Assembly (NCBI GenBank): GCA_037447655.1
Contig: JBBHKE010000755.1
Coordinates: 151,547-215,546 of the forward strand
DNA: 64,000 bases
Source of the DNA: Zygnema cylindricum
Taxonomy: Eukaryota > Streptophyta > Zygnematophyceae > Zygnematales > Zygnemataceae
Direction of reading: 5' to 3'
A program made the translations under genes and the position numbers. The notes beneath the pieces were generated by a model, which was given only the letters and a program-made list of their open reading frames with translations, was not told the origin of the DNA and did no database searches. This document shows positions 30,851-41,828 of the stretch, piece after piece. Position 1 is the first letter of the stretch; the number at the start of each line of letters is the position of its first letter.

Positions 30851-32789
30851 CTAGCGGTGGGTGGCGATCCTCTCCACCATGGAGGGATGGCTGACGGCCC
30901 ATTGAAAGGTTTGCAGAGCTCCCATGGACCCTCCCAGGACCAATGCGACACGTGTCACGCCAAACTTCTCTGTTACAAGCTTGTGCTGTGCTCTCACATT
31001 GTCGATAATGTGGACCTGACAAAACCCATTTTTTTTCCACAAAGGGTTACTAAAGCCCTTAGCTTGAGGTTGAGTCATTCTGGAAGCATCGAGGTTCGGC
31101 AAAATTGGAGAGCTCCCTCGGACTCACAAGGTCCATATTGGGGAATTGGGGCTTCCTTTAGGGGTGGGTCAATCTTCACTATATATTGAAAACAACATTT
31201 CCATCGTCTTTAAATCAAAGTAAGTGCCCATCCTGATGTTGCATATCGTGAAAACTAGAGTTACCAAAAATTTGTAGGAAAAGATAAAACATGTTTTTTA
31301 AAAAAAATATACTTCCGACCCAAAAATAAATAAATACTGTTATAAAATGAAAAACGGTTGTGTCATTCCATTAATACACGTATTTGAAGGTGCTTGTAAA
31401 CAGTGTAATTATTTTCTAAACATGTTGACAAGAAAAACAAGCTTGTTGGACAATAATTGTGATTATACTGACATAAGAAAGATTGTTCAGCAACGGATTG
31501 ATTATTGATTTTGGAGAACAGTACTTTGCTCCTGTACATTTTTTTGAAACGACACTTTATTGGAATGTATTGGCTCCAATACATTTTTTTGAGGGCATAG
31601 AACTCGATTTTCCATTTGAATTTGAATGAGTATCAGCATTTCAAATCAAACATCACTTGAGCAACGGGGTGGAATCCTCTTTTGAGCCTTAGGCAAAAAT
31701 CTGAGCTTAAAAACCATCTGCTTTTGCCAATTTCTTGAAGTAACATTGTCATAAAATTTGCAAACTTAGTAAATTGACTAGCAGAAAATTGAAACAAAAT
31801 CAGCACCGGAAACTGTCCATTTCCAAGAGAGAATTGGGACAAGAACATTAACCTTACATTTCGGATATAAATTTATAGCAAGAGTTAAACAAAACGGCTA
31901 AAATGATAAAATAACATTCATGTTAACTAGAAACCTCCACTAGAGTTGTGACCATTTCATATAAAGTCAATTTGTGAACCCTGAATAATACGAGTTTTCA
32001 ATCAAATTTTTGAAGGAGAGCAAAAGGAACCATTGGAAAATTGACGACATGAACTAAGTCTTAACTTTTGTGACATCTAAAGATTCGTTCAGGTACCAAT
32101 GGAAAATGAAAAAATGTTTTATGCTCAATATTTGTAACAAAGATGGATATAAAAAAAACCGTTTCCTTCCTGTCGACAAAATCCAACCATTTTGAAATTC
32201 CCACGATGCAAATTTGAAATCTTGAACCCCACACAACTAAAACCGGCCGTACTATCGCGTGGGGCAGACGTCGGCAACCGAAACGAGCTCACACGAGTGG
32301 GAATCTTGACTTGTTGTACGGCGGCGGAAAGTTACTCGGAGACGACGACACGCCGTTCCCGAGCATGTTGCATACGACAACGAAGTACTTCAGCGTATCG
32401 AGCGCCTTCCCCGGGCCAATCATCCACTCTTCGTCCCAATGCGCACTTCCGTACATCGTCGGGTACACAATCGTGTTCGTACGATCCGCAGATAGTGCAC
32501 CCCATGTACGGTACGCCAATCGCGCTCCCCGCAACGTGGCTCCTCCGGATAGGACGAAATCCCCGAGTTCAAAATATTCACATTTCCTCCGTTCCTCTGC
32601 AACCAATTTCCAAATTTTGCGGATGTACGGATCCGTACAAAGATGAGCCCACGGGAAATAGTCTGGAGAAAGGAAATGGAGAAGTAAAAAACGCTTTCAT
32701 AGAAGGACACCAAGACAGGACGGAGCACCTGGAGTGAGAAGTGTTGGATCCAACTGGAGGTTCGCGCCGCACGTGTGATCTGCAGCCAT
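30851..32789 (-). CDS. MetX-like homoserine O-acyltransferase family protein, 3' part missing
   Basis: Alpha/beta-hydrolase of the homoserine O-acetyltransferase (MetX) family, which acylates homoserine in methionine synthesis in bacteria and fungi. Minus-strand exons: 32729-32789 (MAADHTCGANLQLDPTLLTP), 32295-32662, 30851-31015; the phases join. Visible features: YFELGDFVLSGGATL, LAYRTWGALS, NTIVYPTMYGSAHWDEEWMIGPG, the CNMLGNGVSSSPSN loop, DNVRAQHKLVTEKFG, and the nucleophile elbow GGSMG with QWAVSHP. The frame stops at 30851-30853 after ~197 aa; the catalytic Asp and His of the C-terminal half (~150+ residues) are not found before the N gap. Either the rest is lost in the gap or the gene is broken. 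No clear plastid transit peptide is seen. Substrate is inferred from family only. Confidence 0.8.
31196..32180. other. Intron 2 of the MetX-like gene, no other feature seen
   Basis: AT-rich interior of the 1279-bp intron (31016-32294). No conserved coding or repeat structure was recognised. Confidence 0.5.
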
Positions 32790-33137
32790 GGCTATTTTCT
32801 GCTGCCTCCGACAGGACGGGTGGCTGGCGAATCAGGCGAATCGCCTCACATGTCGTCCGTGCGCCAAGAACAGATTCGCTGGCGAGGAAAAAGAGCAGAG
32901 TTTCCAGCCGAAGGAGGCTGGAAACGTGGCAGTACCGTACTGTACTGTACTGTACTTTAAAGCTACAGGACGAAGTGGCAACATACCACGAGAGTTCGAG
33001 GCAGGCTCCTATGAACGCAAACTTGTCGTTTTAGCGTCTGTGAATTTGTGAAATGTTAGCGCCGCCAAATCTTATTCCATAAAAAACGAACTTCCATAAA
33101 AAACGAATTTAGGGGGCCTCCCATGTGTGCAAATTTG

Positions 33138-33953
33138 TAGTGTTGTGTATCGGTAAGGATTTGCCGATAACCGATATGGGCCTTATTTCGGGTAGCCGAT
33201 AATCGATATATTGTTACGATATATCGTTATTGGTGTTGTCGCCAATAAATAACCGATATTTATCGGTCATTATTGGCGATAACACCGATATCGATAGCCA
33301 TTGACGATATATGTACGGACCGTACAGATAAATGTACAGAGAGTTCACTCAACTGTACGTATTATTCCCCCGACGCGCCCTACTCACAACCCGTCTACTG
33401 AGGTGCCTAAAGAACCTCAGAAACGATGTACCTTTCGCATCCGACGCCATGGCTTTGTCCCTTTTTTCCTTGGGATCCACTGGAAACCTGCCACGTGTCA
33501 GTCAGTCGGCTTTTTTGGCATAAGCCGCCAAAAGATATTCCGGGATGTCGGCGCTCACGCTGACCTTCCGCTCGTATATTCTCATTGGAGTCGTCCGTTC
33601 GATTCCGGTGGCGCGGAGAATGTACTTTAGCGTCCGTTGTACTTTGTGTCCGCCGTCCTTTTCCCGTTCCATGATCATCAGTTTGTCGGTACAATGCCAC
33701 ATGTTCCCCTAAAATTTCTATTCAGTTAACCGGCCAGAAAGTACTACAAAGTGCAACTTATTTTTTCGTCAAAGTCCGTACATTTTCTGTAAAAATCGTA
33801 CATTTCTCGTAAATTGCAGAAAGACTCCGGACAGAAAGTACAAAGTACTCCGGACAGAAAGTACAGATATACCGGGACCTCTGACCGTTTGATAACCGAT
33901 AGCTATCGGTATTGGTGTTATCGCGATAAATTTTTTACCGATACACAACACTA
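33138..33953. mobile_element. hAT-type MITE, family B, copy 2
   Basis: Same termini as the copy at 29352 (TAGTGTTGTGTATCGGTAA ... TTACCGATACACAACACTA), 816 bp. Perfect 8-bp TSDs CAAATTTG lie at 33130-33137 and 33954-33961. Much of the interior aligns with copy 1, including the GCATCCGACGCCATGGCTTT block and CCACGTGTCA. Confidence 0.92.
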
Positions 33954-34094
33954 CAAATTTGTTTTTTACACGTGTACTGATGATTGAACCACAGAACAGA
34001 AGTGCGGGCTCCAAATGTACGGAGATAAAGTACAGTAGGGTACTGTACTGTACCTCCTTTAGTCCTTTAGTAAACGTGTATAATACGCTTTTAG

Positions 34095-35150
34095 TGGACG
34101 ATACTCCTATTTTAGCTCATGCAGTCCCGCACGTTGACGAGTGTTTGCTCTCATTTCAACAAGCGTTATTGTCCTCTCGAGCGCTTTTACCCGTTGAGGC
34201 TCAAGCCGAAGTTCCCGCGTTCTCTTCCCTTATCAACGGAGTTCACTCACGCGTGCCACAACATATCGTCGATAAGGTAGCCGCCGCCGAATTCCATGAT
34301 CTACTTCAGGCGCTCCCTACGGTTGAAGCGCGGAGTCGACTTAGATCGTGTTTAGGGCCAGGGGTTGGAGCTTGGCTTATTGCTACACCAATTTTTATTT
34401 CGCTACGTTTATCTTCTCTACAATTTTCCGCTTCTCTTCGCTTACGTCTCGGCTTGCCGCACCCTTCCCTTTTAGGCAAGCCCCGCTGCATTTGTGGTCA
34501 ACCTATAGACGAACAAGGGGTACATTTGTTACGTTGCTCACACGGTTGGGAGTGATCAATAGCACACGGCATGGTACGGGATGCAATCGCTACCGTGGGT
34601 TCTAAAGCTGGGTACATAGTCAAGCGCGAGGTGTCTCACATTTTGCCCTCACATTTTGCCACCACGTTCTCAATCTAGGGGTACACGGGGTCCTCGTGTG
34701 GATCTAGTTTTTCTACATGGCGCGGCGAGAACATTGGGGGGCGTAGTCCTCACAGACCCTACAGGATTCCATGTTTCCTCACGCGCGGCATTACATACTG
34801 GTGTTGCGGCTCGAGATGCAACGGCTTCCAAAGAACGTGACTACGCGCACCGAGACCCAACTGATAGTTTCACACCATTTGCTTTGGATATATTTGGGAC
34901 CTTAGACTTGTCTTTCGACAACTTTTTGTGCGACTGCGCTCGACGATCTTTCGAAGTCAGAGGTCGCTGTAGCCCTTCTCCAGCTCTCATGTCGGCTTTC
35001 TACCGCCAACACATCTTTGTCGCCCTTCAACGTTCCCAAGCTTCGGCCATTATCCGACAGAGTACGGTGGTGACTGATGGCCGAGGACTGCGAGATTTAC
35101 CCTCGCGCCACCCGGCGCATATAGACGATATTTGTAGTTCTGATCTTTAG
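34095..35150 (+). pseudogene. Remnant of a non-LTR-type retroelement protein C-terminus
   Basis: Two open segments in different frames (to 34555, and from 34656) form one decayed reading. It has RLRSCLGPGVGAWL, ASLRLRLGLPHP, a zinc-ligand cluster CICGQPIDEQGVHLLRCSHG, then HGMVRDAIATVGSKAGYIV with KREVSHILP, RGPRVDLVF, and KERDYAHRD. This order (Cys/His knuckle, then E..., RxDLV..., K) is what I recall at the C-terminus of reverse-transcriptase polyproteins with a restriction-like endonuclease in algae and oomycetes. No reverse-transcriptase domain is present and the frame is broken near 34555. The polypeptide ends at 35150; AATAAA-like text follows at ~35366. Family name is tentative. Confidence 0.6.
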
Positions 35151-37144
35151 TTAGGTGTAGTTTGAGGCTTTAGTGTGTAGGGTAGTTTGTAGTGCTTAAA
35201 TAGTTTAGTTTTGTTGTATTTGCTTTATTTCTTTTCTTCTTTTAAAGCACTATTGTTGTGTTTTTAGTCCTTTAGGATTTTGGTTTTTTACCTTTGTTGG
35301 TGATCAATTCTTTTTAGTGACAATCATGTTTTGTACTTCGATGGTATTACCATCGCGTTTTTGGAAATAAAATCTTTTCATTGTATAAAACGTGTATATT
35401 AAGGAGTGCACACGCACACACAATAACCGACGTCAAATTTGCTTCGTGGCCACAAAACAATCGTTAAAGTGCATTTTCGCATCATGGATGTCCCAACATA
35501 TTTCATGCGAATTGTTCCATGCACCAGCCTTAGGTCAACAGTCGTACTCGCTGTTTCTCACCCGTTACAGTCAAATGCACTAACCATTGTGATATCGATA
35601 CATTTGCGTATCGGTAGCCTTTGGTTACTCTTGGACAACCGATAAACCATAGACTGAATGGATGTTTGCTTTTGATAATGAATTGCATTTGCAAAATACT
35701 GTGGACTAACTGTAATTCTTGATAGTGATAGGCAGTAGTACCACAAACCAGATGGTAGATGCATCCTTGACTCTTGAGAAGTCAAGTTATTACTTTTGGG
35801 TCAGCAAGTTATATTTGTGGATGCAACCATTGTGACCAATGTAAAGAGGGGAAAACCTTCTCAAGACAATGGCGCCGATTTATGCCAATGATGTTAATTT
35901 GTCGTACACCGACACGCAGACGACTGTAGACGCAGAGCCTGCCTCACTTGCTTTTTAATTTGTTGCAGTATGCCAATGTTTTGCTCCAACCATTTTTGCT
36001 TTTAGTTGTTGCATTAGTTCCATATAAGGGTGGCCTTCAATTTGGCGCTTCAGTAATTGTACGAATAATTTTACTGAAGGGCGTGCATTCCATTAGGCCG
36101 CGTCAGTAATCCACTTTTTATTTGCGTGGCTTACTTTTTATTTGCGTGGCTTACTTTTTATTTGAGTGGCTTATTCCGGTTGGTAAAACGGAAGTTAATA
36201 TTCGATGCTTAAAATCTTGAAAGAATCTTCGAGTGCAATGTCAGAATACAATAAACGAACATGCTAAATGAACATGAAAATCTGAAACTAATATAGAGAG
36301 ACCATATGTCACAAACCAGAAAAACCATGTGTAAATTCCTGACGCCTAAATCCGCTTAGGAAATTGCAATTGCAGTTTATCCAGTATGAGGATATAAGAA
36401 TGAAGATAGTCAAAAAGTGAAATTAGAAGCTGTAAAAGAGAAAAACTTGACTGAAATTTCTGCATTTTCAGGATGATAATTATAAAATGTTCTGCAACAA
36501 AACCGCATCTGAAAATGAAAGACCTCGAACAAATTTCAGAAAAACTAAACTATTGTGACTGCTTAAGAATGGCAAAACAACAAAGACTTCGCATTCACAA
36601 AAGGGAGATAAAAAACAAAACTAAACACACGACGAATTGTTTGCTTAAGTTTAAAGAAGTCAAAATAATTAAAAATGAATAATGTTTAACCTAATCGAGC
36701 GTATAAAACTTCCAACCGGTAAAATTAACAAGGAAAAACAAGGAAGCTTGGTCCTTCAGAGTTCCAGAGGCCACAAAAACAGCAAGAGAAATTTAGAAGC
36801 CATGGAGAGTCACCATGTACCACACAGGATAAAAAGACAACTACAAAAAAGCGGCGACAAAACTCCACATATTCCACACTCGCCACCACTCTCCAAAAAA
36901 ACCATCAAAAGTGAAGCGGTTTCACCAAAATCCAGAAAACGACAAAAAAAGGATTCCGAGGAACCGACAAAGAACCCAAATCGGAGCCAAAAACGGCGAC
37001 AAGTAGCATAACGATACACAAAAAAATAGGGTAGAAATAGTTTCAAAGATTTATATGAACAAATTACATCCACAAGGCGCCAAATATTACAAAATTGAGC
37101 AGTCGGGTCCTCCCTACTTCATGTACAATATTGATCCGTACAGC
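35151..37144. other. Intergenic region without a recognised gene
   Basis: No conserved frame. At 36081-36190 a block (CCATTAGGCCGCGTCAGTAA plus TTTTTATTTGCGTGGCTTAC repeats) is found inverted at about 60480-60560, so it is a dispersed repeat. Lysine-rich frames at 36473-37011 look non-coding. Confidence 0.5.
36108..36172. repeat. Three tandem ~22-bp units
   Basis: ACTTTTTATTTGCGTGGCTT occurs three times in tandem (the third unit reads GAGTGG). One unit plus flanks recurs inverted near 60495. Confidence 0.85.
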
Positions 37145-38062
37145 CTACTCAAAGTAGCCGTCTCCCCTGCCCTTGAATCCGACCTGTCCGAGCAAGAGAG
37201 CGATGAAGAGCCCCGTGTGCCACAGCACCAGCCACAACCTGCACGTCCCGACAAACAACTTTCAGAAATCGGACAGAATCGGCAGAAATCGACAAGAGAA
37301 AAGCCCACAGATTCGGCAAAAAACACGTCCATTTCCCCCCTGCGTGTTTCACACAGGTGCAAAGGGCGGAAAAGGTAGACGTCCGTACCAGAAGGGGGAG
37401 TCCAGCGAAGGTCCGACTGGGAACTTGGCGAGCTCGGGGCCGATGCTGCCGAAGAAGAGGCCGGTGAGACTCTCGCCGTTGATCGCGGGGATGCTGGACG
37501 GCGCCAGCCATCCGATGAGCCCGAATCCGATGACGGAGAGATCCTTTCGCAGCCAGTCGCGGTTGAAGCTGCCACGCGCACCCACTCCGTCACGTCACGC
37601 AAACAGACACACACACACAGTTTCCATGGGCATCAAGCTTCAGTTTCCCTTCAAGTGGCAGCATCTGCGACCTGTGGCCGACAGGTCATCGCATGGAAAA
37701 GAGGAGTATCGCTTTCAACTATTCGACAATAATGTTCTGGAAATTATAAAGTCAAAGCTCGATTTAGCGCATTATGAGCTGATAATTTTTTTTTATTAAA
37801 TTTCCAGCCGTTAAGAGTTTGAGAGCCCCCAGCTCGGCACCCCCGAGCACATAACCTTCTGTCACGGATTATGACGCGTGTCGGGTTCAACGTACCAGGT
37901 CACACGTGCCGCAGCGACGGGCCTCTGCAGCTGGACTCCTGCAAATCGAGCAGGAGTTCCAGAAACGAAGGCAGACTTCAACGCCACGCGTCGAGCTGGC
38001 AGAGCAGATCCAGACAATCCGACGGCTGGGACAGAGATGGAGCAGACAGCAACGGAGGCCAT
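37145..38062 (-). CDS. psaO: Photosystem I subunit O (PsaO), 3 exons
   Basis: Small thylakoid membrane subunit of photosystem I, linked in plants to light-harvesting complex II docking and state transitions. Minus-strand exons: 37896-38062, 37389-37568, 37145-37238; phases join exactly, 146 aa. Exon 1 encodes a plastid transit peptide (MASVAVCSISVPAVGLSGSA). Exon 2 gives the diagnostic CFNRDWLRKDLSVIGFGLIG and WLAPSSIPAINGESLTGLFF, and exon 3 LWLVLWHTGLFIALLLGQVG with GFKGRGDGYFE. Two membrane helices are evident. The core is nearly identical to land-plant PsaO as I recall it. Length is normal. A CACGTG lies at 38384-38389, about 320 bp upstream. The GC-rich exons contrast with AT-rich surroundings. 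Confidence 0.95.
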
Positions 38063-38759
38063 GGCTTCTGGAGGGGAGAGTTGCTGCAGAAAGCCCGAGG
38101 TGGTCCGAAGTCCGGCAGTGGCTGCGTCTGGCGAGGCGCGGGGCTTCTCGCGGGGGAAGAGAGGCGCTGAGCGACGCGCGAAAGGCGGTCGCGCGATTCT
38201 TGGCGATCGTGCGAATCGGGAGAGGCGGCGGAGATTGGTGGAGAGAGGGAAAGTGGGATAAGGTCGGCAGTACGGAACTGCGTAGGAGATTCAGTGTTCT
38301 ACGGAGGAGAAAACGGTCTGATTTGTGTCGACATGGAGAGGATATTTCAAGCTGAAAAGGTGCAAGCCTCGTTCAGGTTGGTACACGTGGCGGATCTGGA
38401 TAACTTGAAAATGTACAATCGGAATGCTTGGATAGGAGATAAGTTGAGTATCGGTAAATTTCTAATGGCGACCCTTCCGACAGTCAGACCAGCGGCAAGG
38501 TGAAATATCGCGTAAAGAAGAGTTATTGTTCGTTCCGATACTACGTGTGGCATATATCAGAGGTCGCAATCGGGTACCCGAATCCGTACCCGATCTGTAC
38601 CCGGCCGGCCGCATCGGATCCGGAACGAATTCAAGTGCAAAATTTTGGGGGTCGACCGGATTCGGCCGGGTGATACAGAAAAAAAATAAAAAACAAATTC
38701 GGGTACGACTGGGAAAGCAAAAGACGAAAAAATTTGAAGATTTCGTAGGTACATTCCAC
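38063..38759. other. Upstream region of psaO
   Basis: GC-rich near the start codon, then AT-rich; contains one G-box (38384-38389). No coding segment recognised. Confidence 0.5.
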
Positions 38760-38932
38760 TACACCTTGAATCGTTATTAGCGTTATGAACTCTACATCGG
38801 CCACCCCCAAATTTTGACCTCAAAACCTGAAATAAAATTAATAACGCTATTTTGTTTTATTACGTTAATTAAGGTTTTGGTGAATTAGCGCTAATAACTC
38901 TAATTTATGATCTTCTTGAATAATGTGGTGTA
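38760..38932. mobile_element. Possible Stowaway-like MITE
   Basis: It starts TACACCTTGAATCGTTATTA and ends near GTGGTGTA, with internal AATAACGCTATTTTGTTTTA and GCGCTAATAACTC. The right end is weak. Confidence 0.4.
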
Positions 38933-39912
38933 CGGACATGTCAGGCTATACCGTAATTGTACTTTGTTAAGTTATAAAGTACAAAGTAAGGATTAAAATA
39001 GCCACGTCGAGACGTGAAAAAGCGCTCAAATTAAGCAACTAAATTAGGTCGCGTAAACCCGTTCGCACATGTTCAGACTTCCACCATGTAAACACAGTAC
39101 ACCTTTTACACGTGAAAAAAAGATAAAATTTACACTAATTGAAAGTATGTCATTTAACTTTGATGTTAATAGAGTAAATTTTGACTATATTTTAAGGCTT
39201 TTTGACTCTATTTAAGGTACTTTTAAACAATTACAGTAAAAAAATACGCTATTTTTATAATTTCGAAGTTAGTAGCGTAAAATTTTACGCTAATATGTGT
39301 CCAACTTCAATAGGAGGCACAAAAGGGACGTGGATGTCATCTTCGTGGAGACCGATTTTTCCACAAGCATAAGGAAAAAAATTATTGTGCAAGTTTCATA
39401 CATATATTTTTTCCTTTTCCATTACCCCATCCTTTTTTTTTTCCCTCTCATTTTTTCTCATTTACTTTAACTATCACTGTTTCTCACCCTCTATTTCTCC
39501 TCTCCCTCCTCAATTTCCGCTCCATCATTTTTTTTCTCTCCCTCCTTGGTCTCACTCCTTTTTCCTCTCTCATTCTATCACCTTCTATCTCTTTCTCAAT
39601 TTCTCCGACCATTTTTATCCTTCATAGTGCCGCCGAACTGTTTTTCCCCCTCTCGCTGCCCCTCTCCGTATATCTTTCCCTCTCCCTTTCCCTCCAAGTG
39701 TATCTCTCATTTTTGTTCTCACCATATCCCTCCCTCTCCCTCACCCTCTTCAACTCTGTCATCCACTCCCTCTCCCTTTTCCTCTCTCTCTTCATCTCCC
39801 TTTCAGTTTACCCCTTTTCCTTCCTCTCTTTTCTAGTCTCCCTTTTAATCTCCCATCCTCACTTATTCCTATTTTGCCTCTCCCTCTCTATCATGCTCGC
39901 CCTTTTCCTCTC
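38933..39912. repeat. AT-rich spacer then CT-rich low-complexity tract
   Basis: 39415-39905 is a polypyrimidine tract (CTCTCCCTCTCC-type) giving spurious Ser/Pro/Leu frames. No gene is visible in 38933-39414. Confidence 0.75.
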
Positions 39913-40380
39913 TGTAAATGGGACAAAATACCACAGTGCACAGCGGAGAATACCAAGGAACTCCTCGTAGCAACAGCAAGATCACACTACAAGGATAAAT
40001 AAAGGTTGCGCTTTATTACTCGGGAGAAGATTACAACATCCAACGCTTGTTGCGAAGGTCTACTCAAAGAGTCTGTCCTTCCACTAAGTCTACTCCACTA
40101 TTTAAACTATTTGTCGGCTAGTCAACCTATTACTGGACAATTGTACACGTGGACCTTCACAGTCAATCAAGATCTATCCAAAATATCTTTCTAGAACAAT
40201 ATAGTTCAATCTACATTCTACATCGTTGCTATGCTACGCTCCCAAATTGCTACGCTAATCTACTACGTTGCTACGCTGCTATGTTGCACTGGAATGGAAT
40301 CGCAGTTCCGCTGCTCTACAACCGCAACCATAGCCACCTAGTTTCTAGCTGCTAAGTACTAAACTGTGTACCGGGTTATA
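39913..40380 (-). mobile_element. 3' LTR of a Ty3/gypsy chromovirus (468 bp)
   Basis: This aligns with the 5' LTR at 55291-55803 (shared GGGACAAAATACCACA, GTAGCAACAGCAAGATCACA, AGAAGATTACAACATCCA and the TTGCTACGC-rich part). On the minus strand an adjacent polypurine tract AGTGGGAGGCAC (40381-40392) marks it as the 3' LTR. The two copies are visibly diverged, so they need not come from one insertion. Confidence 0.85.
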
Positions 40381-40469
40381 GTGCCTCCCACTAAGGATTC
40401 AGCTTCCCGCTGAACCTTACTTACCCAAGGAAACTGCAATTGCCGGAGTATGTCATAGATCTCCTTGCG

Positions 40470-41726
40470 CTACTCCTTGAATTCTTGTCGCAGGGTGTCG
40501 AGTTGATTTTGGAGCTGCTCGCATTGAGTCTCTAACAGCGCAATATGGTGGTCTGCCGCTGCCAAACGCCTCCGAGTGATTCGCTCCCGAACCTGGTCCT
40601 CCCCTTCTTCTGGTTCCGTAGTTGGTTCCTCGGGTGGCAACGGAATGGCCGCCGGTGCCGGTGCTTCAGGTGCTTGAACTTGGGGAGCTTCGGGTTCCTC
40701 CGCTTGCTGTTCCTCTTCCGCCGCTTCCTCTACTGGTTCCCATCCAGGTACCTTCCTTAATTTGAAAGAATTGTGTTTTTGTGGCTGCTCGGGCCCGCTG
40801 TAAAGCGTTCTTCCGGGCCAACTTGAGTGCCCGTTCCTCGGGTGTGACCTCTGCCCAAGAGATGATGTCGTGAAGGGGCACATCCCACGGGTGATAGCGG
40901 TGAAGTAACCTGGGAAGATCCACCCTGTACCGGTAATGATCTTCGACCACCTCCACAAACGGCAAGGCATGGGGGTTTAGCTGCACATAACCCTTGTGGT
41001 TGTTTCCTAGGTCCTTTGTCCTCATAAAATTCCAGGCCGGGTGTGACGGTACGTTGGCGGTGATATAGATAGGGTCATCGGGCTTTCCAGTACGCCACTC
41101 TTTGGGCCACTCCGCAAGGTCCCAATAAAAGTGCTTTGCCAAGCTGAAAGTGAGATCCGGATACCGGTGTCACTAGGGAGTGGAAAGAGATAATCGCGAA
41201 TTTCTTCCCCCTTTTCACTCTCTTCGCGCGTGTCCTCTCGTCCCCCTCGCAGGAGAAACACATCATCACCGCTGGGATAGTGTGCCTCCGCCTTCTTTTC
41301 CGCACTTTCAGAAGACTGCTCATCTGCAGTACTCTCCTTATTGGGGTCTCGCATCACTTCCACATCTGAGGCGCGCTCCTCAATTGGCGGAGGTGTTGGT
41401 TCTCGTTTTGGCTCATTCGCCTCCGAGAGCTCATGATCTTCCTTATACTCTTGATCCCCTTCCCGGACTGGGGTGTAATCGGGGTCTTGGGAGTTTTCCG
41501 ACCCCTCCCCTCCACTGGTTTTTGCCGGCCCTGCCTCGCTACTAGTTGTTTCCTCCGGTTCTGGCTCCACTTCTTCTTCTCTCCTCCAGTCTGCCTCTAC
41601 CATGGCCTCTGCTGCCACTAACAATGTATCGGAACGGGGCACATCCCCTTGCCCCACCCATACCAGTCTCCTCCTTTTTGGTGGTAGAGAGGACGACGAC
41701 GCCATGGATGATGTCGTATAGGACAA
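40470..41726 (-). pseudogene. Extra ORF between chromodomain and 3' LTR of the gypsy element
   Basis: Three overlapping minus-strand frames (41726-~41160, 41142-~40750, ~40790-40470) read as one decayed protein of about 400 aa with two frameshifts. Part 1 starts MASSSSLPPKRRRLVWVG (basic, nuclear-signal-like), then is Glu/Ser/Pro-rich and disordered. Part 2 is globular and aromatic (AKHFYWDLAEWPKEW, ITANVPSHPAWNFMRTKDLG, LLHRYHPWDVPLHDIISWAE). Part 3 is Pro/Glu-rich, ending in a coiled-coil-like LAAADHHIALLETQCEQLQ. It occupies the place an envelope or accessory ORF would have, but shows no membrane segment. I do not recognise the family. Confidence 0.65.
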
Positions 41727-41828
41727 TTCAGGTAACTCAAGAAGCGAAGGTAAGCTGGTTGTGCGGAGTGAAACACTCTCTAAAGTGTTCGGACTAGGTT
41801 GGTCACGAAAGCAGATAGCGGTTTTATC

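Noticed and set aside
32192-32737. 181-aa plus-strand frame opposite the MetX-like exon 2
   Set aside because: Shadow of the GC-rich minus-strand exon; the minus frame has the conserved family motifs.
37114-37614. 166-aa minus-strand Ser/Arg-rich frame over psaO exons
   Set aside because: Alternative frame of psaO exons 2-3 and introns. The true psaO frame matches the family residue by residue.
41180-41621. Plus-strand frames opposite the extra gypsy ORF and opposite pol regions (e.g. 46697-46999, 52247-52729)
   Set aside because: Antisense shadows of the retroelement coding strand, with no family resemblance.
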